Shown piece by piece: positions 47,878 through 59,254 of a DNA stretch of 64,000 nucleotides. Every line of letters begins with the position of its first letter. The first letter of the stretch is position 1. The notes beneath the pieces were generated by a model. That model was not told the origin of the DNA and made no database searches. It was given only the letters and a program-made list of their open reading frames with translations. The stretch is from Liolophura sinensis (Eukaryota; Mollusca; Polyplacophora; Chitonida; Chitonidae), in assembly GCF_032854445.1 (NCBI RefSeq), contig NC_088300.1:60736984-60800983 (forward strand). Reading direction: 5' to 3'. The position numbers and the translations under genes are program-made.

Positions 47878-48110
47878 TATAAATTTTGTTTTTATTTGAT
47901 TCGTGCTTAAGACCACATTGAAGAATATTTCACTTATATACTGGCAGTCAGTATTACAAGTGGAGGGCACTGGTGTACTGGTGAAAACCACTAACATTTG
48001 GTAAGTTACTGACAAACTTTTCCGCATATGATGTTCAGATATGTTCATCATATTTGAAGAAGGCCAGTGATCTTCATGGAAGGTTAGATTACGCAAACTG
48101 CCACATGAAT
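47878..48110 (-). mobile_element. SINE-E: A-type tail joined to a GAAAACCACT-type body
   Basis: The left end has TTTGTTTTTATTTGATTCG, TTGAAGAATATTTCACTTAT and CTGGCAGTCAGTATTAC, as in SINE-A. The body has GGTGAAAACCACTAACATT, TGGTAAGTTACTGACAAAC and ATTACGCAAACTGCCAC, resembling the widespread molluscan repeat with GGAGAAAACCACCGACCT (recalled, not searched). Strongly decayed. Confidence 0.6.
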
Positions 48111-48605
48111 GTCGTCGACCATCATGCGTGTATCTCGTTCCAACCCATCACTGCAATAGGACCCTTACTTCATAAAAAAAAGCTTGTAATATGAAAACCG
48201 GATGCACAAATTGCATGTATCAGTGTCAAAATGAGACAATGTAGCCTTTTTAAGGTGTAAGTCAAGTTTGGTTTGGCAGCAGCTAGATTATCTCCCTGAA
48301 AACAATATCCCAATATGTTGGTGTTTTATTATGTTTCATGAACCGCTGATTTTAAGAACTAGACAGATGACTATAGGGAAGCAGGCATACAGCAGTTGCG
48401 ATCGATACTGATAAAATGATGCCTGTGAAACCTGACCAAAACATCCTGTTGTATAAATTCAATTTAGTGAAACATTCAACCTACTAGATTTCATAGCAAA
48501 CGCCATATTCTGATACCCTGTCATCCTGTCCATTTTAGAGCGTAAAAGCTACATTGATCTTCACACACAGCACATAAACTTAAACATTTTCGCTATTTTT
48601 TTGTA
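48111..48605. other. No gene recognised
   Basis: Unique AT-rich DNA; nothing seen. Confidence 0.5.
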
Positions 48606-48715
48606 CTTGTTGTTTAATGTCATATGCAGGGATTTTCACAGATATGATGACTGTCAGTTTCACTGGTAGACTGATGAAAGCAGCTTCCTGGAGAAAACCA
48701 CTGACCTAGATATGA
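48606..48715 (-). mobile_element. SINE-E-like body fragment
   Basis: GTTGTTTAATGTCATATGC, GCAGCTTCCTGGAGAAAACC and ACTGACCTAGA match the SINE-E body in order. Head and tail are missing. Confidence 0.45.
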
Positions 48716-48779
48716 TGAACTTTGTCACACTTGTGATGTACAGATGTGAACACCACATTGGTGGTCAAGAAGTGCTGTT

Positions 48780-49030
48780 TTCAACACACATTAATACCAG
48801 TCTTCAACAAACTTTCAGACAACAGGTACCCATCAACAAAAGTAAAGACTACAATCTTCAACACAAACTAATACCACAGTCTTCAACACACAATACTACC
48901 ACAGTCTTCAACACACATTACTACCAGTCTTTAACACACATTAATACCACAGTCTTCAACACACATTACTACCACAGTCTTCAACACACATTACTACCAC
49001 AGTCTTCCACAAACTTTAAGACCACACAGT
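48780..49030. repeat. 25-bp tandem repeat, about 9 copies
   Basis: Unit ACAGTCTTCAACACACATTA plus CTACC. Inner units are nearly identical; outer units carry small deletions (GTCTTCAACAAACTTTCAG at each end, suggesting the two ends share the same edge variant). A 106-codon frame crosses it and is not credible as a gene. Confidence 0.93.
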
Positions 49031-49194
49031 AACAACCACATACCAGGTGCCAGAACACGGTTCTTGTGTGTGTGTGTTTCTATGCGAGACTGAACATCAC
49101 TACTTCAACTTATACTTCATTCATCTCCGATCTATGTCTTTGTGTGTGATTTTTTCTGTTAATTTCTCAGTTAGGACAATTGATGACAGTGTAT

Positions 49195-50150
49195 ACAATG
49201 TATATACATATATATGGGAGGCACACAACATGTAGCTAGCATTTGTGTATAAATACATATGGGAGGCACACTACATGTAGCTAGTATTCATGTATAAATA
49301 CATATGGGAGGCACTCTAGCTAGTATTCATGTATAAATATATATGGGAGGCACATTAGCTAGTATTATATGAGGGGCACACTAGCTAGTATTCATGTACA
49401 AATATATATGGGAGGCACACTAGCTAGTATTCATGTATAAATATATATGGGAGGCACATTAGCCAGTATTATATGAGGGGCACACTAGCTAGTATTCATG
49501 TACAAATATATATGGGAGGCACATTAGCTAGTATTATATGAGGGGCACACTAGCTAGTATTCATGTACAAATATATATGGGAGGCACATTAGCTAGTATT
49601 ATATGGGGGCACACTAGCTAGTATTCATGTATAAATATATATGGGAGGCACACCAGCTAGTATTCATGTACAAATATATATGGGAGGCACACTAGCTACT
49701 ATTCATGTATAAATATATATGGGAGGCACACCAGCTAGTATTCATGTACAAATATATATGGGAGGCACACTAGCTAGTATTCATGTATAAATATATACGG
49801 GAGGCACATTAGCTAGTAATATATGGGGTGCACACTAGCTAGTATTCATGTATAAATATATATGGGAGGCACACCAGCTAGTATTCATGTACAAATATAT
49901 ATGGGAGGCACACTAGCTAGTATTCATGTACAAATATATATGGGAGGCACACCAGCTAGTATTCATGTACAAATATATATGGGAGGCACACTAGCTAGTA
50001 TTCATGTATAAATATATATGGGAGGCACATTAGCTAGTAATATATGGGGTGCACACTAGCTAGTATTCATGTATAAATATATATGGGAGGCACACCAGCT
50101 AGTATTCATGTACAAATATATATGAGAGGCACACTAGCTAGTATTCATGT
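49195..50150. repeat. 39-bp satellite with interspersed shorter units, about 0.95 kb
   Basis: The main unit of 39 bp has CTAGCTAGTATTCATGTA, CAAATATATATGGGAGGCAC. A shorter unit has TTAGCTAGTATTATATGAG and GGGCACA. They alternate in repeating patterns (short after one or two main units to 49640, then pairs of main units ACCAGC/ACTAGC), giving a higher-order structure. Every unit contains the palindrome CTAGCTAG or a one-base variant. Confidence 0.95.
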
Positions 50151-51726
50151 TCACCACTTCATACATCATACATGTGGTGTAAATGCAAATGCCACAGTAA
50201 CTATACAACATATATTTGGAAAAATGAAGATCCTTACTGACTCGCCTTGTTCCCCCGGCTTAAGTTTTGTTGAATTGCTGTACTGTAATCATTAAGTTGT
50301 TTTGCTCATGCAAACAATCATTTACTCCCTTTCATATATATCTACTATTAAGAGTACTGAACTCAGTACTGTTACCTCAATAACGCCAGTGTGTTCCTAA
50401 ACTGCAATTTGCTGACAAATTCGCAGTGAAGACTACTTTTAATGGGCTCATAAAAACTGTGATGACTGTATCCTGTAGTTTTGGAAAAGTCTTCTCACAC
50501 ACCCATGTGGTTAAGACTAACAATGATTTGCTTCCTTATCGTTTCCAATTACATGTATATAAAGCCACTTTTTAACATTTCTGAACACTTTATGTTAGTC
50601 AAGTATGAAGAGCCGACAGTACATGTGCCAATCACACATGGTTTACATGTGCAAAGGGCAACAACTTAACAGACTCCTTTTGTGAAGCATTTATTAGTTT
50701 TTTGCTTCAATCAATTATAGCAATGAATTCATTCCAGCGTTGAAGCCAATCGATGTTGACAGATTATATCATCGTATTTCCATGAATATTCGATGAATTA
50801 GAAATATGAGTGAAGATAGTAACTCAAGGCCGATATTACCGTTCTTACATGACAATCACCTAAATTTTTCTTGCTGTGAATTACAACATATAAATTCCAA
50901 TTAAAACTTTTAACATATCACATACAGTGTGTATGAGACACATCTGGGATTGCATACACATAAATGTAGAAGTTTAATGTCTCTGTCTTTTCCTTCCTTC
51001 TTGAAAAGAGTTCCAATTTCCAATTTACCAATTAAAGCCTATGCATTTGTGAGTCACAAAGAGGGCTCTTATAGCAAACTAAGAACAGTAAATAAAAACA
51101 ACTGTATTGCAGTCCGAGTTTTAACGAAACCATACCGAGATAGAGGGCAACAGCCAATTGTCGATCGAACAGATAAGAGTGACAGGTAGGCAGGCTGTCA
51201 CGTAACGCTGTTTGTTATGGCCCTTAAGCAAACACTACCGCAAACTTGTCAATATTTCCCGGCAAACAAGCTCGGCACTCCATCCAGCTTTTGTTTTCCA
51301 TCAATACCTCTTGTGGCCATTTAACCATTTCAGATATAGTTCAGTTCAGCTGGATAAACTGTGGGGACCACAACTAATAATCCTGGGTGGCTCACTATGT
51401 TTACACCTCTGAGCCCAGACCCTCTATACACCCAATTTAATAAATAAATCTGCTACCCAATATATCAAGCCTTACCATTGTAAACTGGTGAAGCTATGAT
51501 ACTGACACATCCTTTCAGTCGATACAGACCATACATAAATCTATATGTGTGTTGTACTCAAATAACTTTGTTTTCACTCATCAATTTACATGTTGGCCTG
51601 CATAAAAGAATGAAAATTGATTCACATTTGCCACAAAGTCACAAATAAAGTCCTTACAGTTACAGCGTTTAATTTCCTTTTTTTATTTTAAAGAAACAAT
51701 ATTCAGTCAGAATACTTGTGCATGTT
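50151..51726. other. No gene recognised
   Basis: Unique. An 86-codon frame at 50929-51189 (+) ends beside a CAG|GTAGGC donor-like site and contains KEGSYSKLRTVNKNNC, with no known domain. I do not call it. Confidence 0.45.
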
Positions 51727-51806
51727 TAATGAGGCCGCTGTTGTGACCGACATCGTATAAGTGTAGCAATCTTCAGTACAACGTAGAACACCAATCAAAT
51801 AAATAA
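51727..51806 (+). mobile_element. SINE-A tail, plus orientation, 5'-truncated
   Basis: AATGAGGCCGCTGTTGTGAC, ATCGTATAAGTGTAGCAATC and the tail AACACCAATCAAATAAATAA. Only the last 80 bp of the family are present. No clear target duplication. Confidence 0.8.
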
Positions 51807-52825
51807 CTACATGACCAGAAACACACAAAGCCAGATTCACAGATATTGAGATACCAGAGCACCACTGTATAAACAATCCATGTATGTCAAAAATAGTCAC
51901 TGGATTCTGTAACGTACAAAAGTGGGCTATAAACATTTAGAGATGGGTATAATGAGTCCAATTTAAAGCTTTTGTCAGCTTTATTCTATAGTCATCTGAC
52001 ATTTATAGTCAACTGTAAATAAAATCCATGACAGCTAGCATGCATTTTTTGACAGAAATTTTTTTCACGCCACTGCATGAACTTCAACTCTATACTACTA
52101 TCACTAGTACACAGTGAAGGATTCTGTGACATTGGGACTTCAACCATGAGTAGCAATTACTATGAAATTCTTGTCTCTAGCAGAAGTGCATCTTCAGGAT
52201 GTAGGCCAAATGGTTCTTGATCTCGCCACTAGATATCCGGAGGTTTCCACATGTCAAAAGATAATTGCCAATGCATAGAGAAAGTGAAGCTATAGACTCC
52301 ATTTTTCAAGCCACTGGCTGAAGGTGACTAGAACAAGGGTCGTATATCAAAAAATACTAGGCGCTGAAACTGATATTTGTTTAACAGTGAATTTATTGGT
52401 TTCATAATCACAAGACCAATTTCCAAAACATTCGTTCTACAGAATTAACCATCGAAGAAATGAGAAAATATAGAATTAACAAATTAATACGGATTCATGC
52501 AAAGAGATAAAAATTATGTGATAATCTTAGCATTTTTGAGAGGTATTCTTGTCCAGGTAATATTCTTCTGTGTTTTGTCGACTGATAAACCTATTTTCGT
52601 TTCATACTAAAACACCTTTTAGTTTCACTGGTTGTTCGTTCCTTTTGCGTTCTTGTAAGTATTTCAGCATGTTTTAATGATACTTAAGCCTGCACCTCTG
52701 GTACGTGGACATGTAGTCCCTGTCCTGGTGGGACAAAGTGAATGCTGCACAAAATCATAATACACGTACGGCACTAAACCAAAAATTTTGAATATAACCA
52801 TATTGAATACTAAATGAAGGTAGTG
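51807..52825. other. No gene recognised; includes a short direct repeat
   Basis: Unique until about 52755. The stretch 52755-52810 (ACACGTACGGCACTAAACC, AAAAATTTTGAATAT) resembles 53350-53400 (ACACGTACAGAATTTAACC, AAAAGTTTTAAAT), so the segment between is bordered by imperfect direct repeats. Confidence 0.5.
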
Positions 52826-53347
52826 CTGTTTCGCTCTTTCCAATGTACATGCCACTTTCAAATTTTTTTTTAGTAAAATTTGCTTCTCACCCATCTTTCA
52901 ATCAGAAATTTGACTCAATTTTCCGAGCAACAGAAGCAATTAGAGAATAGATGCTTTACAGTTTTTAGCAGAATATTTTATCTATTTATTTGATTGGTGT
53001 TTTACGCCGTACTCAAGTATATATCACTTATATGACGGCGGCCAGCATTATGGTGAGAGGAAACCCGGCAAAGCCCGGGGGAAACCCACGACCATCTGCA
53101 GGTTGCTGCCAGACCTTCCCACGTACGGCCGGAGAGGAAGCCAGCATGAGCTGGAACTCACAGCGACCGCATTGGTGAGAGACTCCTGGGTCATTACACT
53201 GCGCAAACCAACTGAGCCACAGAGGCCACTTTAGTAGAATAAAGTAAAACTATCTCACAAGAACCCGGATGATTATAAAACCCAAGCAGCCTTCAAAACA
53301 GAAAACCTCATGACACATACTGACATGTATCAGGATTAATTCACAGG
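52826..53347 (+). repeat. Segmental duplication, copy 1 (occupied by SINE-A)
   Basis: Matches 55741-56020 once the SINE at 52976-53229 is removed. Shared blocks include AGTGCTGTTTCGC, TACATGCCACTTT, TTTCAATCAGAAATTTGACT, AACAGAAGCAATTA, TAAAGTAAAACTA, AAAACAGAAAA and CTCATGACACATACTGA. The minus-strand frames of both copies begin with similar residues ending KVACTL, which reflects the shared DNA. The repeat class is unknown. Confidence 0.9.
52976..53229 (-). mobile_element. SINE-A, full length, with target-site duplication and matched empty site
   Basis: The most complete SINE-A here. On the minus strand the head carries an A box TGGCTCAGTTGG (53208-53219). A B-box region in GTGAGTTCCAGCTC follows, then GGCTTCCTCTCCGGCCGT, GGGTTTCCCCCGGGCTTTGC, CATAATGCTGGCCGCCGTC and the tail AACACCAATCAAATAAATAG. 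Flanks are TTTAGCAGAATA (52964-52975) and TTTAGTAGAATA (53230-53241). The related segment at 55904-55915 has one TTTAGCAGAATA and no element, which confirms the borders. The B box lacks two consensus bases, so transcription competence is doubtful. Confidence 0.97.
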
Positions 53348-55139
53348 GCATATATACACGTACAGAATTTAACCAAAAGTTTTAAATGGCCATACTTAAA
53401 ACTCATTTTGCCCAATTATGAGAGCTACAATTATCTATCTATAGCATAAAGTTTGCTTGGAAAGTAAAAAAGATTTAGCCCTAATTGAGTTTTGGGACCT
53501 AGAGGAATATTTTATGATCTGAAATAAAAAATTTTCCCATGAACATACTGGGCAAATACAGTGCATACATACATATCTCATCCACATCTACTACTATTAA
53601 TGGTGATGTTTTTGAAAAATAATGAACAAAAGTAAACGAGTTTAACTGAGCCAATTTGATCAAAAAACCTATAGTTTATGTCCATTGTTACCAATCGCTT
53701 TAAAGGTAATGGCGACATCAAGAACCATGCAGGAAGTTGATGTACATCAGTAATTACAGCTTTCACAGATTCCCCATGGCTACTAAACAAACCAATATCA
53801 ACAGCCAAATATCAGAAAGCATACAACAAAGAGTTCGCAACATACCCACATAATTTACAGAAATATAAATGACTTTTTTTTATAAATGATATTTTTCAAT
53901 TCCACCATATAAACATCACGGCAGTTGACGGTCATAGAAATATGACACAATATACAAAAGATACAAACAAAGATACAAAGACAACTGACTTAACTTATCA
54001 ACATAGTTCAACTTAATAGACATAAAAGCACTTGAAAGGGCACATAAACAACTTTCCCTTACTTCTCCAAGCTTCTTTTCTTAAGAAAAAAAAAACAGGA
54101 AAAAGCCAAAAAGAGAACCTACTATACAAAAACACATTTTTGGATTAAAAGAAACTTTCTTTCCAGATGCAGACATGCAATAGTCCTCAAAATCAGAATA
54201 GATGTAAAATTTGTCTTAAAAGTATTGAGATTTTCTCAGACAATAATCTTGAAGAAGCAATAATGATAATTTTCCATCAATCCCTGATTTTTTAAATTTT
54301 CTTCACTGATAAGAGAATACTTAGATGTCCTGGCCATTGTGTAAACACTAAAGCATTATTTTTTTTTTAAACACATCACACAAACAGACTGGATAGACTT
54401 TATCTTTGAAAAATTTAGTGCCCCCCTGCCCTGGGTTTATATTTAGTCCAGTAGATCCCAGTCAATTATCTAATGGTGCAAGCGTTATCTTATGCAATTC
54501 CCTGCGAACTGGTTGACACTCATCTCTACATTGAACAGGAGCTATTTCCTGGCATGCTGGAGTCTTTCCTGTTGACAAAACTATTCAATTTCAGTAAAGA
54601 GCAAGAGCTTTATGCACTCCACTCTCTTTACTAATGACCTTGGGCACCAGACGACCAATACATGCCTTCATTTCCTTTTACCTTCAAGTGGAAGCCTTCT
54701 TCAGACACTGAAATCTGTACAAATAAAACTTATCCATGACCAAATTTGTTAGAAAGTTCAAGAGTTAAACACAACTGAGACAATATCCCCATCCAAATGA
54801 TCACAGATGCAACAGAATAACATTTTGTCTGATTTTCCCTAATTTAAAATCTTTTGAAAATGTCATGAAACTTTTTCAAATGGCTATACGGTTAGTAACC
54901 ATCATGAAAACTTGAAGTGTTCTGTTTACCTTGGACTATAATTTATATTGCTCATCAAAGAAGTGCTAGCTTCCGAAGCATTTCAAGTATGCAGGTGTCC
55001 ATTTGAAAGTCGTGGCACTGTTATGGGCTGAAAAAAAAAATCACTATGGACTTTGATTTCCTTCCTTGTTTCTCATCTTGCTTTAGAAACTTTTGGCTTT
55101 ACTTTAATGATGAGCAACTGTATATGCTCAGTACAGAAC
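53348..55139. other. No gene recognised; 1.8 kb of unique DNA
   Basis: AT-rich, with A runs near 54085 and 54360. One 76-codon minus-strand frame (53578-53808) lacks motifs. I see nothing else. Confidence 0.5.
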
Positions 55140-55195
55140 TCTATTCATTTGATTGGTGTTTTTATGCCATACTCAAAAATATTTCACTTGTGAGA
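55140..55195 (-). mobile_element. SINE-A tail fragment
   Basis: TCTATTCATTTGATTGGTG, TTTTTATGCCATACTCAAAA and ATATTTCACTTGTGAG. Body missing; a SINE-B/C tail begins 30 bp further on, as at 4.3 kb. Confidence 0.75.
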
Positions 55196-55225
55196 TTTGA
55201 CTTAATAATACAAACATGTATGTAT

Positions 55226-55376
55226 GCATGCTTTGGGTTTTACGTCATTACTTTATTTTTTCAGTCACATGACGACGTGGAGTCATCAGGTGTGTGTACA
55301 TATAGCTGTGTTTTCTCGTGGCAGGCAGGATGAGTCCATGCTGTCAAAGTGCTGTCGCCACCGAAGTATCATGTTC
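55226..55376 (-). mobile_element. SINE-B, 5'-truncated
   Basis: Tail at left (GCATGCTTTGGGTTTTACGT), then CAGTCACATGACGACGTGG, GTGTGTGTACATATAGCTG, TTCTCGTGGCAGGCAGGATG and CACCGAAGTATCATG. The GTGTGTACATA segment assigns it to SINE-B, not SINE-C. Truncated in the body. Confidence 0.85.
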
Positions 55377-55740
55377 TAAAATTGTTGGAAACATATACAC
55401 GTGCATATGTCTGGTTGCAACTCCCAGTTTTGCCCCCATCCACATCGATTGGCTTGTTTGTGTAGTAAAACCTGTGAGTGTCAGGACTGATTGTTAAAAT
55501 ATATACCTCAATATTACACATGGCTGTATCCCCTAATTGCCTATAAATGAACAAACCCATGCCAGGCTGCTGTGTACATACTGGACACTACAACAGCTGT
55601 TTAGATGTATATTAGCCAGCAGATGTCCTCTTTGACCTTAAAGTTTGTTGACTAGGAAATAACAAGGTTTCACAAAGGCTATCTTTATACATACACATAT
55701 AAATATGATAACACCAAACATTTGCATTGTAACACACAAA

Positions 55741-56020
55741 GGAAGTGCTGTTTCGCCCTTTCTTAGATAATTTTGCAACGTACATGCCACTTTTGATATT
55801 TTTTCAATAAAAATTTGCTTCTTACTCATTTTTCAATCAGAAATTTGACTCAGTTTTACGAATAACAGAAGCAATTATAGTATGAGAATAGATCCTTTAC
55901 AGTTTTAGCAGAATAAAGTAAAACTACCTCACAAGAAATTGAACAATTATAAAAACCGAGCAGACTTCAAAACAGAAAATCTCATGACACATACTGATAT
56001 ACTGAGGATTAATTCACAGG
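55741..56020 (+). repeat. Segmental duplication, copy 2 (empty site)
   Basis: Second copy of the 52826-53347 segment, without the SINE. Relative to copy 1 it has about 15-20 extra bases (TTAGATAATTTTGCA) near 55765. Similarity ends at about GATTAATTCACAGG. Confidence 0.9.
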
Positions 56021-57575
56021 CTTAATTGTGTGTAAAAGTTTTCTCCTGATTTCTAAAACACAAAAGGTTTCCATATGCAACATTACAAACACTAAATTAA
56101 AGATATAACGTACACGACTAAAAACATATCACACTGAGTTTAATGTTGCTTTTGTTAGCTATGATGGAAATGTTGAATCTGATAACGGAAATGCTGTGGG
56201 TGATGATGCTAAAAGCTGGACTTAATACAGAAATGGCCTTATTTAGGGCACAATGTACTTTACAAATGCACGTGTTTATGTTAAATATTAATAGAATATA
56301 CTCTTTCAAATACTGTAACATCTGCTGTTGTCATGTCACACATGAAAACACTGCAAAATTGCCCCACTTCGAGGACGATTCTGGGGCACATACGGGCTAT
56401 CTTGTCACTCAGTTTATTTTCTCTGTTCACAGTTTTAATTACTCCATTTGCCACAGCAAAATACAACTGCTCACTTCCTGCCAACTTCCCACGACTTACG
56501 TGATTTTACATTGGTCTCATAACTCTCCTGTGCTGAAGGTATTAAAGTAACCATTAAACCAGGAAGTGACTGTTATCAGACTTGCACTATTGAAATTATG
56601 TATATAGGCCATTGGTATACATTACAGATATCACAATCTTGACATTAAACTATTAAAATTTTCTCAATGCAAAATGTATTTTTCCAAAGGCTTTCTGATT
56701 GTCAGTTTACTATAAACGCATGAAATTTTTTACATGAGAAGCACAAGTATCTTGGCCATAGCGCGGCATCGAATGATGAGCTTAAGCTGATTTCAAGCGC
56801 AAAAACAGAAGACGCCCACATCAGCCTGTGTTCATTCACTATTATACGCCAAACATCAATCACTTCAACCAGGGTGCAAAAATTTACTGGACGAAACTGA
56901 AAACTTGACACTAAAATTTAAGAAACTAAAACTTTCATAGAAACATTTTTATGAATGGCACAAGAATTTATTAAATGACATCAGGGTAAAAGTTGCTTAT
57001 GGTGAAGTGCTTGAAAGATAGGCAAAGGTGTATAATAATGAGGATTTTTGTACTGTAATAGCATCTATCTCAAAATTGCATACTGCTAAAGGATTTAGTA
57101 GTCCATTAATTTCACCCCAATAATTTAAAATTTTATCTTGTCTTTAATGGTTTAAGAACCATTGCCCCAAATATACCCTTCTCAATAATATGATTTGTGG
57201 CACACCTTCTGAAATGATAGTCAGGTGGATAAGGCAGTAACAGTGAGCTGACCGATCGCTCCAGAGGGATACGATTCTATTAGCTTGAAATCAAAAGGTT
57301 TCATCTTCAAATGTCCATTACTGTCACAACAGAGGCTTCCACTTGATCTCTGAGTCCACTTTCAGTGATTTGATTTAAAGGGTTCTCCTCGGGTAGAAGT
57401 CATACAACAGCGAATGTAGAACAAAATATCAACACGTAATCCAGTCATGTGACCATAATAGTATGTACAGTGTGTATGTATGTAAACACCATCCTAAGGT
57501 AAGCCTGGTAGATCAAGAGAAGACAAAATGGTTTTTGCTATAATTGGCCCTGTTAAAAAAAAGACTGAATAAAGT
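56021..57575. other. No gene recognised
   Basis: Unique. A 135-codon frame (56143-56550, +) starts with a hydrophobic Met/Leu-rich segment (MLLLLAMMEMLNL) but continues without domain or typical signal-cleavage pattern. The opposite strand is also open for 67 codons. I treat both as chance. Confidence 0.45.
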
Positions 57576-57688
57576 GTAATAAAGTGCTAAACCACTAAAC
57601 CACCAAACCACTAAAGCATCAAACCACTAAAGCACTAAACCACCAAACCACTAAAGCACTAAACAACCAAACCACTAAACTACTACAG
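57576..57688. repeat. 8-bp tandem repeat (CACTAAAC / CACCAAAC / CACTAAAG)
   Basis: About 14 octamers with three common variants; the order CACTAAAC-CACCAAAC-CACTAAAG recurs, hinting at a 24-bp higher-order unit. It abuts dispersed repeat R1. Confidence 0.93.
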
Positions 57689-57691
57689 CAA

Positions 57692-57875
57692 TTTTTTCAG
57701 TGGAATTTATGTATACAATTATTACGAAGATGATGCTAAAAATGAATAGTTTGTGTCATTAAAGATGCAAGCTTCATAAAACTGTGCAAATTATTTGTCT
57801 ACACTCAATGCTTCAATATATCGGATGCAGATGTGGTTGAAAACGGTTGAAGTATAATAGATGATGAAGGAACAA
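57692..57875 (+). repeat. Unclassified dispersed repeat R1, copy 2
   Basis: Second copy of the 3931-4115 sequence. Left part TTTTCAGTGGAATTTATG is highly similar; the middle block CATTAAAGATGCAAGC to AAACTGTGCAAA is nearly identical over about 36 bp; the right third is diverged. Confidence 0.8.
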
Positions 57876-58718
57876 TAACCTGTAGCAAGATGTGTAATAA
57901 ATGATAATGAAATTTTTTCACCTTGTCCACTGGCTTATTGATTGTCTTTCCTAAATCATTGAAATTGTGGAATGTTCCTCTCTTGCAACTGTTACCACAG
58001 CTAAATGTATTTACTATAATGTATTCATGTAATTATTTTATACGCATTTGTATAAATGGATACATAGAACACTTATTGAAAAAATGTGAAAACATAAAAG
58101 ATTGAAATCTAGCTATATAGGACCAAGATCAAAGAACTTAAATATCTTTTTAGCAGATCAGTTAAAAACATGTTCACTATGTCTGCAGTATGTTACCATT
58201 CATACCAGATGAGGACTGATCAATACAACTGTACCAATACAATGGCATACAACACGGTGCAAAGTGATGTATGTGGGCTTTCCAGAAGGCACTTACAGAT
58301 ACTACACTCAGCAAAGATGATATCACCAAAACATCAGATGGCTGTTTTTCAGGGAGTCTTTTCTGGAAAGGCCATAGTTACAAGTCTTTAAAACCTTTAC
58401 TATCCCTGGCTTGGCATTTGATTAATTTACACGTTGAACTGGTATTAACTATGACATTGAGAATGGTGGTCTTCTGAAGAGAAAATCTGATATGATATGA
58501 CCAAACAAACCAACAACCATACAAATCATAAAAGACTACAATGATAAATATTATTTCAGAAATTAATACTAGCTTACTTTATATGTACCTATGAATATTT
58601 TAATCTTGACTTATCAAAATTCAATGAGGGAGGACAAGCTTTGTACAAACAGCGGTTCAAACCCCATTCTATAAGCAATATAAATAAATAGGAATTATAC
58701 CTAACAACATGTTAGTAT
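57876..58718. other. No gene recognised
   Basis: Unique AT-rich DNA; overlapping 73- and 68-codon forward frames at 58170-58477 without motifs. Confidence 0.5.
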
Positions 58719-58820
58719 AGTATTTATTGCCTTACTTGAATGCTGTTTTACACTGTTAAACTGCTCCCGCATATGACAGTGGCCAACATCATGGCGAAAG
58801 GAAACCCAAGACCATCTACA
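58719..58820 (-). mobile_element. SINE-A, 5'-truncated and decayed
   Basis: TAGTATTTATTGCCTTACTT, ATATGACAGTGGCCAACATC, ATGGCGAAAGGAAACCC and AAGACCATCTAC in family order; the tail is poor. Confidence 0.7.
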
Positions 58821-58963
58821 CTGTACATGTTATTTAGTTTAGCACAACATAATTCCAAATCATAGATGATAATATTTATCTATATCTAAAATTCTCCAAC
58901 AGATGTTGTAGGTTTCATACATCTCAATAGTGTGTCAGAGGCTTGCTTGTGGTGTGCTTGTAT

Positions 58964-59254
58964 GACATATAGGCGCCCCCGGGTATGAAGTGCTTAGAGT
59001 GCCAGTGAGGCACAATGACCTAAGACCCTCTCACCAACGTGTTGGCTGTGAGTTCAAGTCCAGTTCATGCTGGTTTCTATTCTCGCCGTAGGTGGGAAGG
59101 TCTGTCAGTAACCTGTGAACTGTCGTGATTTTCCCCACTTTGCTCTGCCCGATATCTTCCCACCATAATGCTGGCCTCTATCATGTAAGTGAAATATTTT
59201 TGAGTACAGTATTAAACACCAATGAAATAAATAAATAAATATGAGACATATAGG
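58964..59254 (+). mobile_element. SINE-A, full length, plus orientation, with target duplication
   Basis: The element is about 58974-59244. The head is degenerate (GCCCCCGGGTATGAAGTGC); the B box, GTGAGTTCAAGTCC, is good. The body includes GGTGGGAAGGTCTGTCAG, CCCACCATAATGCTGGCCTC and TAAGTGAAATATTTTTGAGT, and the tail is AACACCAATGAAATAAATAA. GACATATAGG occurs on the left (58964-58973) and right (59245-59254). It is one of only two plus-strand SINE-A copies seen; the other is the 80-bp tail at 51.7 kb. Confidence 0.93.

Noticed and set aside
53150-53229. Functional tRNA gene
   Set aside because: The A and B boxes belong to a SINE head; no cloverleaf with a proper anticodon stem and acceptor pairing is visible.
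56143-56550. 135-codon secreted or membrane protein
   Set aside because: Hydrophobic start only; no cleavage pattern or domain, and the opposite strand is equally open.
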